64,000 bases of DNA from Shewanella decolorationis S12 (GCF_000485795.1 NZ_AXZL01000073.1:163093-227092); one strand, 5' to 3'; shown: positions 27,914 through 37,351, numbered from the stretch's first letter. Numbers and translations: made by a program. Notes: generated by a model not told the origin, from the sequence alone.

Positions 27914-29257
27914 TTACAACAAGGTAGTAGCCAACAGATAACCTACGGTCGATGCAGTGCCCACTCCTATCAATCCCGGGATAATAAAGCTGTGGTTAAT
28001 GATGAACTTACCAATTTTTGTGGTACCTGAGCGGTCGAAGCCTATACAGGCTAAATCGCTTGGATAAGTGGGTAGCACAAAGTAACCATAGCTAGCGGGT
28101 AAAAAGGCAATCAATAGCTTAGGATCGACGCCTAAAGCCAAGCCCATGGGCGCGATAGCCGTGAGCGCCGCCGCTTGGCTATTGACCAATTTTGAGATTA
28201 AAAACAGTACTAAGGCATAGGTCCAAGGTTGGTTTTGCACCACATGGGAGAGGTTTTCCTTCAGTACATCCATATGGCTGATAAAGTAAGTATCACTCAT
28301 CCAAGCCACGCCAAATACCGAGAAAATCGCCACCATGCCAGCTTTAAACACTGGACCATTGGAGATTTCTGTGGGTTTAACTTTGCAGCTCATTAAGATA
28401 AAAGCCCCGGCGATCAACATCATCATCTGGATCACTAAGTTCATCGACAGCGGCGCCATTTTGCCCTTTACCTCGAACACTGGGCGCAGTTCGCTAAAGG
28501 AGCCGAGTAACACCACGGCAGCGATAGCGGCAAAGAAAATCCCCGTTGCCCAATAGGCTTCCTTCGGAAAGGTTTGATCCAGCAACGTTTCGCTCTTGTC
28601 GTAGATAAACGCCCTTTGTTCGGGATCTTTAATCCGCGCCTGAAACTCTTCGTCCTTATCTAGATCTTTACCACGACGCAGGCTCCAGAGTGCCGCCACT
28701 AACACGCCGCAAAGGGAAGCGGGTACAGACACCATTAAAATTTCTAGCATGCTATAGGCATGACCAACGCCGTGCTGCGCCGCCAAAATCGATACCATAG
28801 AAACCACGGCAACAGACACCGGAGAGGCGCAGATTGCCATTTGCGAAGCGACTGAGGCCACTGCCATTGGGCGCTCTGGACGAATGTTTTTCTTCAGGGC
28901 GATATCGGAGATGATTGGGAACATGGTGTAAACCACGTGGCCGGTTCCGCATAAAAAGGTTAAGGTCCAAGTGGTTAGCGGCGCTAGAATGGTGATGTAT
29001 TGTGGGTGGCGGCGCAGTAAACGCTCGGCAAACTGCATCATCACATTTAAACCGCCCGCGGTTTGCAGTACTGAGGCGCAGCCGATCACCGCAAGAATGG
29101 TAAGCATCACTTGTACTGGCGGTTGTCCTGGGGCAAGACCAAACACAAAGGTCAGTAAAAATAAGCCAATACCACTAATTAGCCCGAGCCCCATACCACC
29201 ATAACGGGTACCAAGCAGCAAGCAGCCGAGGACGACGATAAATTCCATTAAAATCAT
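27914..29257 (-). CDS. anaerobic C4-dicarboxylate transporter, DcuA/DcuB family
   Basis: The protein has 447 residues from ATG 29257, with AGGGG 8 bases upstream; a GTG at 29266 overlaps that site. About 11 membrane segments. Dcu family blocks: GGLNVMMQFAERLLRRHPQYITILAPLTTW, FLCGTGHVVYTMFPII, ASVASQMAICASPVSVAVV. These carriers exchange fumarate, malate or aspartate for succinate in anaerobic growth. DcuA and DcuB cannot be told apart by eye. A link to fumarate respiration is plausible, but no dehydrogenase or fumarase gene adjoins it. Confidence 0.9.
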   Translation of the reverse strand: MILMEFIVVLGCLLLGTRYGGMGLGLISGIGLFLLTFVFGLAPGQPPVQVMLTILAVIGCASVLQTAGGLNVMMQFAERLLRRHPQYITILAPLTTWTLTFLCGTGHVVYTMFPIISDIALKKNIRPERPMAVASVASQMAICASPVSVAVVSMVSILAAQHGVGHAYSMLEILMVSVPASLCGVLVAALWSLRRGKDLDKDEEFQARIKDPEQRAFIYDKSETLLDQTFPKEAYWATGIFFAAIAAVVLLGSFSELRPVFEVKGKMAPLSMNLVIQMMMLIAGAFILMSCKVKPTEISNGPVFKAGMVAIFSVFGVAWMSDTYFISHMDVLKENLSHVVQNQPWTYALVLFLISKLVNSQAAALTAIAPMGLALGVDPKLLIAFLPASYGYFVLPTYPSDLACIGFDRSGTTKIGKFIINHSFIIPGLIGVGTASTVGYLLATTLL

Positions 29258-29540
29258 TTGATTCACCCCTGCGGAACCTGCCGCACGATTTGTATTAGAG
29301 CTAGCTGTATTGGGCGCTATTGTGCGAGGGGAATGGATTTGAGAACTTGCGCTGGCGCAAGGTGTAAATAAAAAGTGGCATTAGATTTTTCATAAATTTG
29401 AGCTAGCGCTAGAAACGCGCGAGCAGAAGTTGCATTCTGGTTAACTCGTATACGCTAAAGACGCCTGTCGCCAAATAAAAACGCGTCTATCAGTACTTGC
29501 TCCGGTAAAAATAGCCATAACAATTTCCAAGGATGTCCAA

Positions 29541-30719
29541 GTGAAACCTGCCACCTATAACACTGAAGCTTTCGATGAGTGGATCCGCAGTCGCTTTGTG
29601 GAACTCAACTCCCAGCTCGAACAGCTTTATTACCAGCAGACCGACCGTGCCAATGTGCAAGATATCGGCACCGAGCTTAAGCAAACACTAGAAAGCGAAG
29701 GGCGCGAACTGATTAAGGCGCTGCTCGATGAAGGCAATACCGATGAAGGGTTCGACAGTGCCTTCGATCTGCTGGGGAATGTCGGCCTGTATATGGCCGC
29801 CTGCCGTCGCCATGAGATTACCGAGCCGACGCGGGAAACCACTTCGCCACTGGTTGAGGCTTCGGCGCTCGCAATGCATATCGGCGCCTCTATCGGCGTG
29901 ACGCCACGTTTTGCCACCGCGCATTTAACTACCCATAACCGTGCCCACAATGGTACCTACAAACGCTTTACCGATCTGCCTGATGAGAAGCTGTTTGTGG
30001 ATTACAACACTAAGGGCATCTTGGCCTACAAGCGCGCCGCAGATGCGTTATTAAAAATTCAGCCCTTGGGGATCTCCCATCCTATTTGCCACGATTTGCT
30101 GCGGGTCGCCAAGCAGGCATTGCAGGATGTGATTGAGTCAAATCAGCAATTATTCAAACGTTTAGATACCGACCGCTTTTTCTATTGTGTGCGCCCCTAT
30201 TACAAACCCTATCGAGTTGGCTCTGTGGTGTATCGCGGCGCCAATGCTGGCGACTTTGCAGGGATTAATGTCATCGATTTAACCCTAGGTTTATGTTTTG
30301 CCAACGAATCGTCCTATTCGCAAATGCTGGTGGATAAGTTTTTATACATGATGCCAGAGGATCAACAAATCCTCCGGGAATGCATGCGTCGCCCGAATCT
30401 GATGGATGACTTTTTACAGTCAAAGGCCTGCGTGCAGCAGGATTGGTATCAGGAAAACCTCAAGCTGTTTATCGAAGTTTGTGAATTACATGGCGAAACC
30501 GCCATTCAACACCACAATGAGTTAGTGACTAAATACATTGCCGAGCCTTCGGTAAATATGGAGCAACAACATTTAGCCAAAGTGACCGCCAGTGGTCCAC
30601 CATTGCATGTACTGCTTGGCTCCCTCGAGCGTTTAAGGGACAGACGCGCCGCGGTATTGCGCAACGATATTCGCACCCGTTATTACGATCTGAAAAAACT
30701 CAAAGACAGTTTAAGGTAA
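29541..30719 (+). CDS. PrnB-like protein of the indoleamine/tryptophan dioxygenase superfamily (DUF1864)
   Basis: The protein has 392 residues and uses a GTG start, with AAGGA 7 bases upstream. The central blocks RPYYKPYRVGSVVYRGANAG and AAHLTTHNRAHNGTYKRFTDLP match the family of PrnB (monodechloroaminopyrrolnitrin synthase), which shares the helical heme-binding fold of IDO and TDO. From memory, a Shewanella oneidensis member (SO4414) has a solved structure but no proven reaction. Substrate pocket and proximal heme His cannot be fixed by eye; several His (HLTTHNRAH) are candidates. The next gene starts 5 bases after the stop. Confidence 0.82.
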   Translation: MKPATYNTEAFDEWIRSRFVELNSQLEQLYYQQTDRANVQDIGTELKQTLESEGRELIKALLDEGNTDEGFDSAFDLLGNVGLYMAACRRHEITEPTRETTSPLVEASALAMHIGASIGVTPRFATAHLTTHNRAHNGTYKRFTDLPDEKLFVDYNTKGILAYKRAADALLKIQPLGISHPICHDLLRVAKQALQDVIESNQQLFKRLDTDRFFYCVRPYYKPYRVGSVVYRGANAGDFAGINVIDLTLGLCFANESSYSQMLVDKFLYMMPEDQQILRECMRRPNLMDDFLQSKACVQQDWYQENLKLFIEVCELHGETAIQHHNELVTKYIAEPSVNMEQQHLAKVTASGPPLHVLLGSLERLRDRRAAVLRNDIRTRYYDLKKLKDSLR

Positions 30720-30723
30720 GGCC

Positions 30724-31845
30724 ATGCTGCTAAATGTAAAACAGGACTTTTGCCTCGCAGGCCCTGGTTATCTGCTTAACCATTCGGTGGGACGACCACT
30801 AAAATCGACCGAACAGGCCTTTAAGCAGGCGTTTTTTGCGCCATGGCAAGAGTCTGGCCGCGAGCCATGGGGCCAATGGTTGGGCGTCATCGATAACTTT
30901 ACCGCGGCGCTGGCGAGTCTATTCAATGGTCAGCCGCAGGACTTTTGCCCGCAGGTAAACCTATCGAGCGCATTGACCAAGTTGGTGATGTCACTGGATA
31001 GATTAAATCGTGATGGCGCCGTGGTGCTGATGAGCGAGATTGATTTTCCCAGCATGGGGTTTGCCCTTAAAAAGGCATTGCCCGCAAGCTGTGAACTGCG
31101 CTTTATTCCCAAGGGCTTAGATGTCACTGACCCCAACGTGTGGGACGCGCATATTTGTGCCGATGTCGATTTAGTCTTTGTTAGCCATGCCTATTCCAAT
31201 ACGGGTCAGCAGGCGCCATTGGCGCAGATAATTCCCCTTACCCGTGAGCGCGGCTGCTTGAGCCTAGTGGATGTAGCGCAATCGGCTGGGATTTTGCCGC
31301 TGGATTTAGCCAAGCTACAGCCAGATTTTATGATTGGTTCGAGTGTGAAATGGTTATGCTCTGGCCCAGGTGCCGCGTATCTGTGGGTCAATCCGGCGAT
31401 TTTGCCCCAGTGTCAGCCGCAGGATGTGGGTTGGTTTAGCCATGAAAATCCCTTCGAGTTTGATATCCATGATTTCCGTTATCACCCAACTGCGCTACGG
31501 TTTTGGGGCGGTACACCTTCTATCACGCCCTATGCGATTGCTGCCCACAGCATTGAATATTTGGCCAATATTGGCTCACAGGCGATGCGTGAGCATAACT
31601 TGCAGTTGATGGAAACTGTTGTACAGACATTAGATCGAGAGTTGGTCTCGCCGCGGGAAGTCGATAAGCGCAGCGGTACCTTGATCCTGCAATTTGGCGA
31701 GCGGCAAGCGCCGATCATGGCGGCATTGGCTGAGGCGAATATCAGTGTCGATGCCCGCAGTTTAGGGATACGCGTATCGCCACATATTTATAACGATGAA
31801 GCCGATATCGCGAAGTTGCTGGAGGTGATAAAAGCCCATCGTTAA
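30724..31845 (+). CDS. class V PLP-dependent enzyme, kynureninase-like
   Basis: The protein has 373 residues in fold-type I. LVFVSHAYSNTGQQAPLAQI, LVDVAQSAGILPLD (the Asp and Gln that hold the pyridine ring) and GSSVKWLCSGPGAAYLWV (the Schiff-base lysine) are in order. The last pattern and the following RFWGGTPSITPYAIA resemble kynureninase and related lyases more than cysteine desulfurase; there is no desulfurase cysteine loop. It forms a tight operon with the heme-dioxygenase-like gene, implying that it cleaves or modifies that enzyme's product. Confidence 0.82.
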   Translation: MLLNVKQDFCLAGPGYLLNHSVGRPLKSTEQAFKQAFFAPWQESGREPWGQWLGVIDNFTAALASLFNGQPQDFCPQVNLSSALTKLVMSLDRLNRDGAVVLMSEIDFPSMGFALKKALPASCELRFIPKGLDVTDPNVWDAHICADVDLVFVSHAYSNTGQQAPLAQIIPLTRERGCLSLVDVAQSAGILPLDLAKLQPDFMIGSSVKWLCSGPGAAYLWVNPAILPQCQPQDVGWFSHENPFEFDIHDFRYHPTALRFWGGTPSITPYAIAAHSIEYLANIGSQAMREHNLQLMETVVQTLDRELVSPREVDKRSGTLILQFGERQAPIMAALAEANISVDARSLGIRVSPHIYNDEADIAKLLEVIKAHR

Positions 31846-31970
31846 CGGATCTTACTGGGCTTGCTCCAAGCGGCTATGAATGGGGTGCGCTAAGGTGACC
31901 TAGTTATCCCAAATGCCGATATAGCATTAACCCTTAGCCTCACTGGTTGGGGCTAAGGTAATTTATGGGT

Positions 31971-32294
31971 TTAAATGCTGTAGGTATAGTGGCAGAACAT
32001 AGAACGCGGGGTGCGAAGCTCAGGATTGCTTGGGGTGATCGCCAAATCGACGGGTAGCATCACAGCATCGACTACCAGTGAGCTGCCCATATCCACCAGT
32101 GTCAGGGGGATAGTAAATAGCAGCAATGGCGGAGCGGATATCGCGTATATCACTACACACTCCTCGCCATTATCGACAGCAGTCTGCACACTCGAAAAAG
32201 AGTGACCCCAAGTTGAATCTGCTCCCATTCTTGACGTTACCGCGGCGCATCCGGTGAGAGACCCGCATACAACTAACCAAGCCAACCAACGCAT
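31971..32294 (-). CDS. YceK/YidQ-type lipoprotein
   Basis: The protein has 107 residues from ATG 32294, with GGAG 5 bases upstream; a GTG at 32300 is rejected. Lipobox LTGC lies at residue 16. The mature part holds TWGHSFSSVQTAVD, a hydrophobic LLLFTIPLTLVDMGSSLVVDAVMLPVDLA stretch and a C-terminal aromatic end, as in the YceK family (DUF1375). Function unknown. Confidence 0.8.
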   Translation of the reverse strand: MRWLAWLVVCGSLTGCAAVTSRMGADSTWGHSFSSVQTAVDNGEECVVIYAISAPPLLLFTIPLTLVDMGSSLVVDAVMLPVDLAITPSNPELRTPRSMFCHYTYSI

Positions 32295-32479
32295 AACCAC
32301 TCCATTGTTTATGTTTAAAAAAACCGCATCGCTTAGATTTGATCGATTTGCTTGATCGACTAAGCGTACTACTTATGTGGCAGCATAACGGATTTTACTC
32401 GGCACTAATGTGCTCTGTTTCAATGGTTTGGCATTCTAATCAGATGATTTTCGCTGTCAATTATTCGGCAATTTCCATT

Positions 32480-33682
32480 CTATGACTCAATTCGTTTTCG
32501 GTTGAGGCGTTCAACAATCTGGCTGGCATTTAGATCGTGGACGACGTTAATAACGGTGGAAGGCGCGTCGGTAATGGCGCCTATCACCACCAGAATGGGG
32601 ATGGTTTCCATCGGTAACCCTAAGGTGGTGACAATAAAAATCTCCCCGAGGAAGGCGCCGCCCGGCACGCCGCCGATGATGAAGGCGGACAGGACAGAGA
32701 TGAGTATGGTCACCATAAACACATCGACCGTGAAATCTAAACCGAGCAGAGAGTAAATAAATACAATCTTCAAGGCGGTGATAATGGACGCGCCGCCCTT
32801 ATTCAAATTCACCAGCAGCGGCAGGCTGATATCGGCGATTTCGGGTTTTATCCCCATCTTCAGCGCCGCCTTTAAGGTGACGGGCAGGGTCGCGAGGGAG
32901 GAAGTGGTGCCTAATGCGGTCACTGCGGGTTCGAGGGCGTGGCGCCAAAATTGTCTAATCCCGTGCATGCCACCGCCAAGCCAGGCATAAAAGGTGGAGC
33001 CGACAGTAAGGTATATAAAACAGGCTACTAAAAATAATCCCACGGCGCGGGCAAAGGTCACCACAAGCTGTGGATCTTGACTCGCCATGGTGGAGGCAAA
33101 GTAAGCACCAAGGCCGACGGGGGCCGCCAGCATAATAATGCTGACAATCTTCATGATCACGGTATTAAAACTGTCGAGCAGTGCCGAGACTTTACGGCCA
33201 TCTTCCCCCGATTGACCTATGGCGATTCCGGCAATCACCGACATGATGATAAGCGCCAAGATATTGGATTTGGAGAGTAATCCAGAAAAGTCATTAGTGG
33301 TCAGCAGCGCCACAAAATCCATCTTCCCTGAGGTGTCGCTAACGGTTTGATTAAGATCGAGGGTCACGCCTTGGGCTGGATCAAACATCAATGCTAGCAA
33401 GGTGATGCCGACGGCGGGAATAATCGCCATCATAATCGAGACGCCCATAATCGACACTAGAATTGCCCCGAGCTTTTTTAAGTCCGTCATCCGGGCTATC
33501 GATGAGGTCACGCTGATCGCCACCAAGGGCACGATAATCATAAACAACAGATTTAAAAAGATTTGCCCTAGGGGCTTGAGCTTGAGTGCCAAGGATGGCC
33601 AATAGATGCCGATCATGCCGCCAAGTAATAATGCGCTGAGCAGCACAATAGAGTCTTGATAGGGTTTGAGTTTTTGCCACAT
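32480..33682 (-). CDS. dicarboxylate/amino acid:cation symporter (DAACS family)
   Basis: The protein has 400 residues from ATG 33682; longer in-frame versions begin at 33721 (ATG) or 33748 (TTG) but have no ribosome binding site. The fold of GltPh/GltP is visible: ALGTTSSLATLPVTL (serine-rich re-entrant loop HP1), LPLLVNLNKGGASIITALK in place of the usual NMDGT, GVPGGAFLG (HP2), and TDAPSTVINVVHDLNAS in the last helix. The unusual LNKGG and the APSTVINVV substitutions suggest a substrate other than plain aspartate or glutamate. Stand-alone gene. Confidence 0.85.
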   Translation of the reverse strand: MWQKLKPYQDSIVLLSALLLGGMIGIYWPSLALKLKPLGQIFLNLLFMIIVPLVAISVTSSIARMTDLKKLGAILVSIMGVSIMMAIIPAVGITLLALMFDPAQGVTLDLNQTVSDTSGKMDFVALLTTNDFSGLLSKSNILALIIMSVIAGIAIGQSGEDGRKVSALLDSFNTVIMKIVSIIMLAAPVGLGAYFASTMASQDPQLVVTFARAVGLFLVACFIYLTVGSTFYAWLGGGMHGIRQFWRHALEPAVTALGTTSSLATLPVTLKAALKMGIKPEIADISLPLLVNLNKGGASIITALKIVFIYSLLGLDFTVDVFMVTILISVLSAFIIGGVPGGAFLGEIFIVTTLGLPMETIPILVVIGAITDAPSTVINVVHDLNASQIVERLNRKRIES

Positions 33683-34085
33683 AGCTAAGCGCCTATTATT
33701 ATTTTTGTTTTGGTGTGTCATTAAGAACGCCCAAATGAAAGGGATCAATCATGCAGCATGGACATGCTCAAGCTAGCGAGTCATATAAATAAGTGCAAGA
33801 AGGGATTGGAAATAAACTGTTTCTGGGCTTGGTTTTGGGGTAATGGGTGACAAGCGTACTAGAGTTTTTTTTCATCTAATTTCGGACGATGCGGCTCTTG
33901 TTAACACGATAGTTTCTGTTTAGAAAGATTAGCCAAATGGCGAGTGCTCGTCAGTAGAAAGGATTATTTACCTTGGTTGGCTCGCCTGTAGCGTTGTGTC
34001 ACATGACTTTATTGATTAGCTTACGCTCTCTGGGTTGAATACAAATACCCAAGGCCAAAATTACCCGTTAATCAGGATGAATAAA
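33683..34085. other. intergenic region upstream of the symporter and of the small lipoprotein
   Basis: This is about 400 bases of divergent spacer. I see AT-rich stretches but no confident promoter, operator or small gene. Confidence 0.35.
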
Positions 34086-34264
34086 ATGCTAAAAAATGGA
34101 TTGCGATACTGTTACCCGTTGCCGTACTAGGCTTGAGTGGCTGCGCATCGGTCAGTGACACAGATACCGATTCGACGGTAGCAAGCAGCGCCGAGAAGAA
34201 AGTCACCAAGAAAGATTGCGACAAAGTCACGACCACGGGTTCGCGCCTTGGTCGTTGCAGATAA
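34086..34264 (+). pseudogene. small lipoprotein gene with a frameshift at an A6 run
   Basis: ATG 34086 has AGGA 8 bases upstream. The first codons (ATG CTA AAA AAT) run out of frame to a stop at about 34131. From the TGG at 34097 in the -1 frame the reading is WIAILLPVAVLGLSGC and then a 40-residue mature part ending TTTGSRLGRCR, with a clean signal peptide and lipobox LSGC. One extra A would restore one 59-residue lipoprotein. The junction is the heptamer A AAA AAT (34091-34097), which could also allow a programmed -1 slip. Sequencing error is possible. Confidence 0.65.
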
Positions 34265-34699
34265 TTACTGTTTATCAATGCAGTATAGGATTGTATTCAT
34301 TATTCATTTTTAATGATTAGAGAGCATTATACACAGTACGATAGAAAGTGCTAAACAAGGTGCTTTCTATATTTTGTTCACTTTTTATTTTCATTTTTGT
34401 AACAAGCCAAAGCCTATAAATAACCATAGTGGATCCTAGAGTTCATAGGTTTTTTAGCGTGATTGGGATTGGTTAAGAGATATTGCTGATTGAATTTAGT
34501 GTATTAAATCTAATCGCGAAATTTTGAAATGTTCAATAATTATTCGTTCGCTGCTTTTTCAGTTGGTTTTTAATAAATATCATGTTGCCAAGTTTTAAAT
34601 GAATAGCTTTTTGTAATATTTTTAATACGAGATAAATTTGCTTGTATTTTTATGAATTACGCTGTTTAAATAATCTGTTAATATTCGTGTTAGTTGTTT
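34265..34699. other. AT-rich intergenic region with a weak terminator
   Basis: ATAGAAAG (34341-34348) can pair with CTTTCTAT (34363-34370) over a 14-base loop, followed by ATTTTG, and may end the small lipoprotein transcript. The rest is very AT-rich and shows no gene. Confidence 0.4.
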
Positions 34700-35494
34700 T
34701 CATATGTCGAAGGTTAAGCTGTTGCGTGTACATTTTGATAATTCACGAGTACTTTTATTCGATAGTGCACTACAAGCCGCACAGGTCATATGGTCACGAT
34801 AGTGCTGGTCAAAAAACTTAACTGTTCTCGACTCCAGCGAATCAAAAAGCGCGAGGGTTAATGGCTTTTTCCATTTATATCTTTCCATTAGGTTTGCTAA
34901 ATGTCGATAACAGGTGTCACGGCGATTAGATAAATACTCTGGGGCTATGAGCTGACTTTCAAATTGTGTCAAAGATCCTGTTAGGTAAAAGGTAATTCCT
35001 TGAACTAGCTCTTGTATTTCTAATGGGGTTGCTACTAATTCACCATTTTCAACTGCTAAATTTAATGCGTCTGTAAACCAACCCCAGAAGGCATTAATGC
35101 GTTTTTTAAACCGCTCCACTTTTTCATCACTCGCGAGTTTCCAAACCATGGTATTCACTGACACCGAACGCAGTGTAAAAAAGCTACTACTACGCTTAAT
35201 GGTTTCAAAGGTAAATAAAATGGGTAAGAGTACTTTCTCTTGTGCAGTTAACTCTGGATTATTATGGATAAAAATGGGTAAGTGATTTGATGTGGCACTT
35301 CTTAAGAATAAGCAAACCAACACATCTTCTTTGCGTTCAAAAAACTTATATAAAGTTCCTGTAGAGCATCCAACCTCATGCGCAAGCTGAGAAAATTTAA
35401 AAGACACAACACCTTGTGACTCAATCAGCTTTTCAGCTGCATCCAATATTTGATTACAACGCAAAATAGATAGTGAGTCAGTGGGGCATTTCAT
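34700..35494 (-). CDS. TetR-family transcriptional regulator
   Basis: The protein has 264 residues. The N-terminal helix-turn-helix of the TetR family is clear: RCNQILDAAEKLIESQGV..FKFSQLAHEVGCSTGTLYKFFERKEDVLVCLF. The ligand-binding half is helical and divergent. An odd tail carries CAAC and a further cysteine (ELSKCTRN), unusual for TetR proteins; it might bind metal or sense redox. It is divergent to the flavoprotein operon, the usual arrangement for a local regulator, so it probably controls that cluster. Confidence 0.85.
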   Translation of the reverse strand: MKCPTDSLSILRCNQILDAAEKLIESQGVVSFKFSQLAHEVGCSTGTLYKFFERKEDVLVCLFLRSATSNHLPIFIHNNPELTAQEKVLLPILFTFETIKRSSSFFTLRSVSVNTMVWKLASDEKVERFKKRINAFWGWFTDALNLAVENGELVATPLEIQELVQGITFYLTGSLTQFESQLIAPEYLSNRRDTCYRHLANLMERYKWKKPLTLALFDSLESRTVKFFDQHYRDHMTCAACSALSNKSTRELSKCTRNSLTFDI

Positions 35495-35611
35495 TTATTT
35501 ATTCCAATATACCTAAAAGTGCATTATGGATTGCTTGCAAATACGAGGCATAGCCAATAAGCAGCTAATCGGGATTGAGCTCACATCATAGAAGCCTTAA
35601 ATTTCAACCTT

Positions 35612-35627
35612 TGTGATTTACCTCAAA
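35612..35627 (+). promoter_or_regulatory. candidate CRP-type site upstream of the flavoprotein operon
   Basis: TGTGATTTACCTCAAA fits TGTGA-N6-TCACA with one mismatch. In Shewanella CRP activates anaerobic-respiration genes, so the site is plausible. It lies about 200 bases before the flavoprotein start, between the divergent genes. Confidence 0.35.
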
Positions 35628-35711
35628 CACACATTTAATCAACAGTAATTTGTCATAAATTAAATTGTGTTCATTTAATCCTTCATCGCCAATCTCACTC
35701 AAAGAAAAGAT

Positions 35712-35774
35712 ATTCACGAGATGACTCACGAATAAAATTGTCACTGAAAAAAAGTCGTGACTCACTTCTCCTTA
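35712..35774 (+). repeat. copy A of a shared ~63-bp upstream module
   Basis: The core reads ATTCACGAGATGACTCACG followed by AATAAAATTGTCACT; a downstream part reads AGTCGTGACTCACTTC. The same order of bases recurs at 40110-40173 ahead of the cupin gene. TCACGA occurs twice in direct orientation, 12 bases apart, and once inverted as TCGTGA. It ends 53 bases before the flavoprotein ATG, as an operator or activator site would. Best read as a binding site for the local regulator. Confidence 0.6.
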
Positions 35775-35827
35775 GGCGTCGTTCATAACCTCTATCTTGC
35801 TTGCAACAGACATAGAGGGTTAACAAA

Positions 35828-37348
35828 ATGCATGATAGAAGAAGTTTTTTAAAGCTAGGTGCTGGCGCTGCGGTAGGCGGTATCGCAGCGGCATTGCCAA
35901 GTGCAGTATCAGCCACTGAATGCGCCTCAAATATTAAATGGGATGAAACTCGTGATGTTATTGTCGTGGGGTCAGGTTTTGCGGGTCTGTCATCCGCACT
36001 AAATGCTAAGCGTCAAGGTTTAGGCTCGATACTGGTATTAGAAAAAATGCAGGTGATCGGTGGCAACTCAGCGATCAACGGGGGCTGGTTAGCTATCCCT
36101 AAAAACCCAATCCAATTAGCTCAAGGCATCAACGATGATTCACCCGAAGAGCTAGTGAAAGATCAAATTATCTCCGGCCGCGGTATGCAAAATACCGACA
36201 TGCTACGACAAATCGCTAATCGTGCCCTGGATGCTTATCAGCTGTGTATTGATACTGGGGTTAAATTCCGTGAGGGCTTTAATCAACAAGTGGGAGGCCA
36301 CAATAAAGCGCGAGCTATCCGTACTCTGCATGGCGTCGGTGGCGATATCACCACAAAACTCTATGAAGCTGGTAAAAAAGAAGGCGTTGAGTACCGTCTG
36401 CAGCATTATGTTGAAGACTTCATCATGGATGGCCAAGAGATTGTTGGCTTGAAAGTACGCCAAAATTATCGTTTCCCAGATCTCAAAACCGGTAAAACAA
36501 TCTACATCAAAGCCAATAAGGCCGTTATCCTTGCCCACGGTGGTTTCTCACGTAACTTAGTACTACGTGAACTGGTCGACCCTGCGTTAGATAAAACCTT
36601 AGATTGTACCAATGCCCTAGGCGCAACGGGCGAAGTCACACTAACGGCTATGGCCCACGGTGCTTTCCCGGTTCATATGAGCTTTATTCAAACAGGTCAC
36701 TGGGGCTCGCCCGATGAAGGCGGCTTTGGCTGGTCAAATGCTCTGCTCTCGATTGGTTTTCATAAAGGGATTTCAGTCAATGTGTTAGACGGTAAGCGTT
36801 TTATGAACGAACGCGCCGATAGAAAAACCTGCTCCGACGCCATTATGAAAAACCGTCATCCTGATGGCTCACCCGCCTATCCTGTGGTGTTTTTTAACCA
36901 TGACGATCATATTGGTGCAGAAGAAGTCACTCGCGCGGTACGTGACCAAATCGCTTGGAAAGTCGATAGCCTTGAGCAATTAGCCAAGCAATTCAATATT
37001 CCACTTGCACCGCTCAAACAAACCGTTGCCGAGTACAACAAGCAAGTGCCACAGCGCATTGACCCCTTGTTTGGCCGCATGATGGATACGGCAGTCGAGC
37101 TTAAACCACCGTTTATTGTGTCGCGGATTTGGCCCAAGGTGCACTACTGCATGGGCGGTTTAAAAACCGATTTAGGCGCGAGAGTGCTGCATAGTCAAAC
37201 CCTAGCTCCGATGAAAAATCTCTATGCCGTTGGCGAAGCAACTGGCGGCACTCACGGTGGAACCCGTTTAAGTTCAACAGCTTGTCTGGAGTGCTTAACG
37301 ATGGGGATTATTGTTGCTGAAACCATCAAATCTGACATGCAGGCCTAA
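35828..37348 (+). CDS. Tat-exported flavoprotein reductase subunit of the fumarate reductase/flavocytochrome c family
   Basis: The protein has 506 residues. The N-terminus is a Tat signal (DRRSFLKLGAG) ending near residue 33. FAD-binding motifs follow: VIVVGSGFAGLSSALNA, NSAINGGW, ILAHGGFSRN, and AVGEATGGTHGGTRLSSTA. Compared with Shewanella Fcc3, the catalytic Arg (NERADR), His (VHYCMGG) and Arg (GGTRLSS) positions are kept. The substrate-His motif IQxHPT is instead IQTGHWGSPDEGG. So it probably reduces an enoate-like acid in the periplasm, but not fumarate. Its heme subunit is encoded separately, 3 bases downstream. Confidence 0.87.
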   Translation: MHDRRSFLKLGAGAAVGGIAAALPSAVSATECASNIKWDETRDVIVVGSGFAGLSSALNAKRQGLGSILVLEKMQVIGGNSAINGGWLAIPKNPIQLAQGINDDSPEELVKDQIISGRGMQNTDMLRQIANRALDAYQLCIDTGVKFREGFNQQVGGHNKARAIRTLHGVGGDITTKLYEAGKKEGVEYRLQHYVEDFIMDGQEIVGLKVRQNYRFPDLKTGKTIYIKANKAVILAHGGFSRNLVLRELVDPALDKTLDCTNALGATGEVTLTAMAHGAFPVHMSFIQTGHWGSPDEGGFGWSNALLSIGFHKGISVNVLDGKRFMNERADRKTCSDAIMKNRHPDGSPAYPVVFFNHDDHIGAEEVTRAVRDQIAWKVDSLEQLAKQFNIPLAPLKQTVAEYNKQVPQRIDPLFGRMMDTAVELKPPFIVSRIWPKVHYCMGGLKTDLGARVLHSQTLAPMKNLYAVGEATGGTHGGTRLSSTACLECLTMGIIVAETIKSDMQA

Positions 37349-37351
37349 ATC

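Noticed and set aside
31903..31962. CCTTAGCC/GGCTAAGG hairpin after the kynureninase-like gene
   Set aside because: The stem is plausible but no T run follows, so I did not list it as a terminator.
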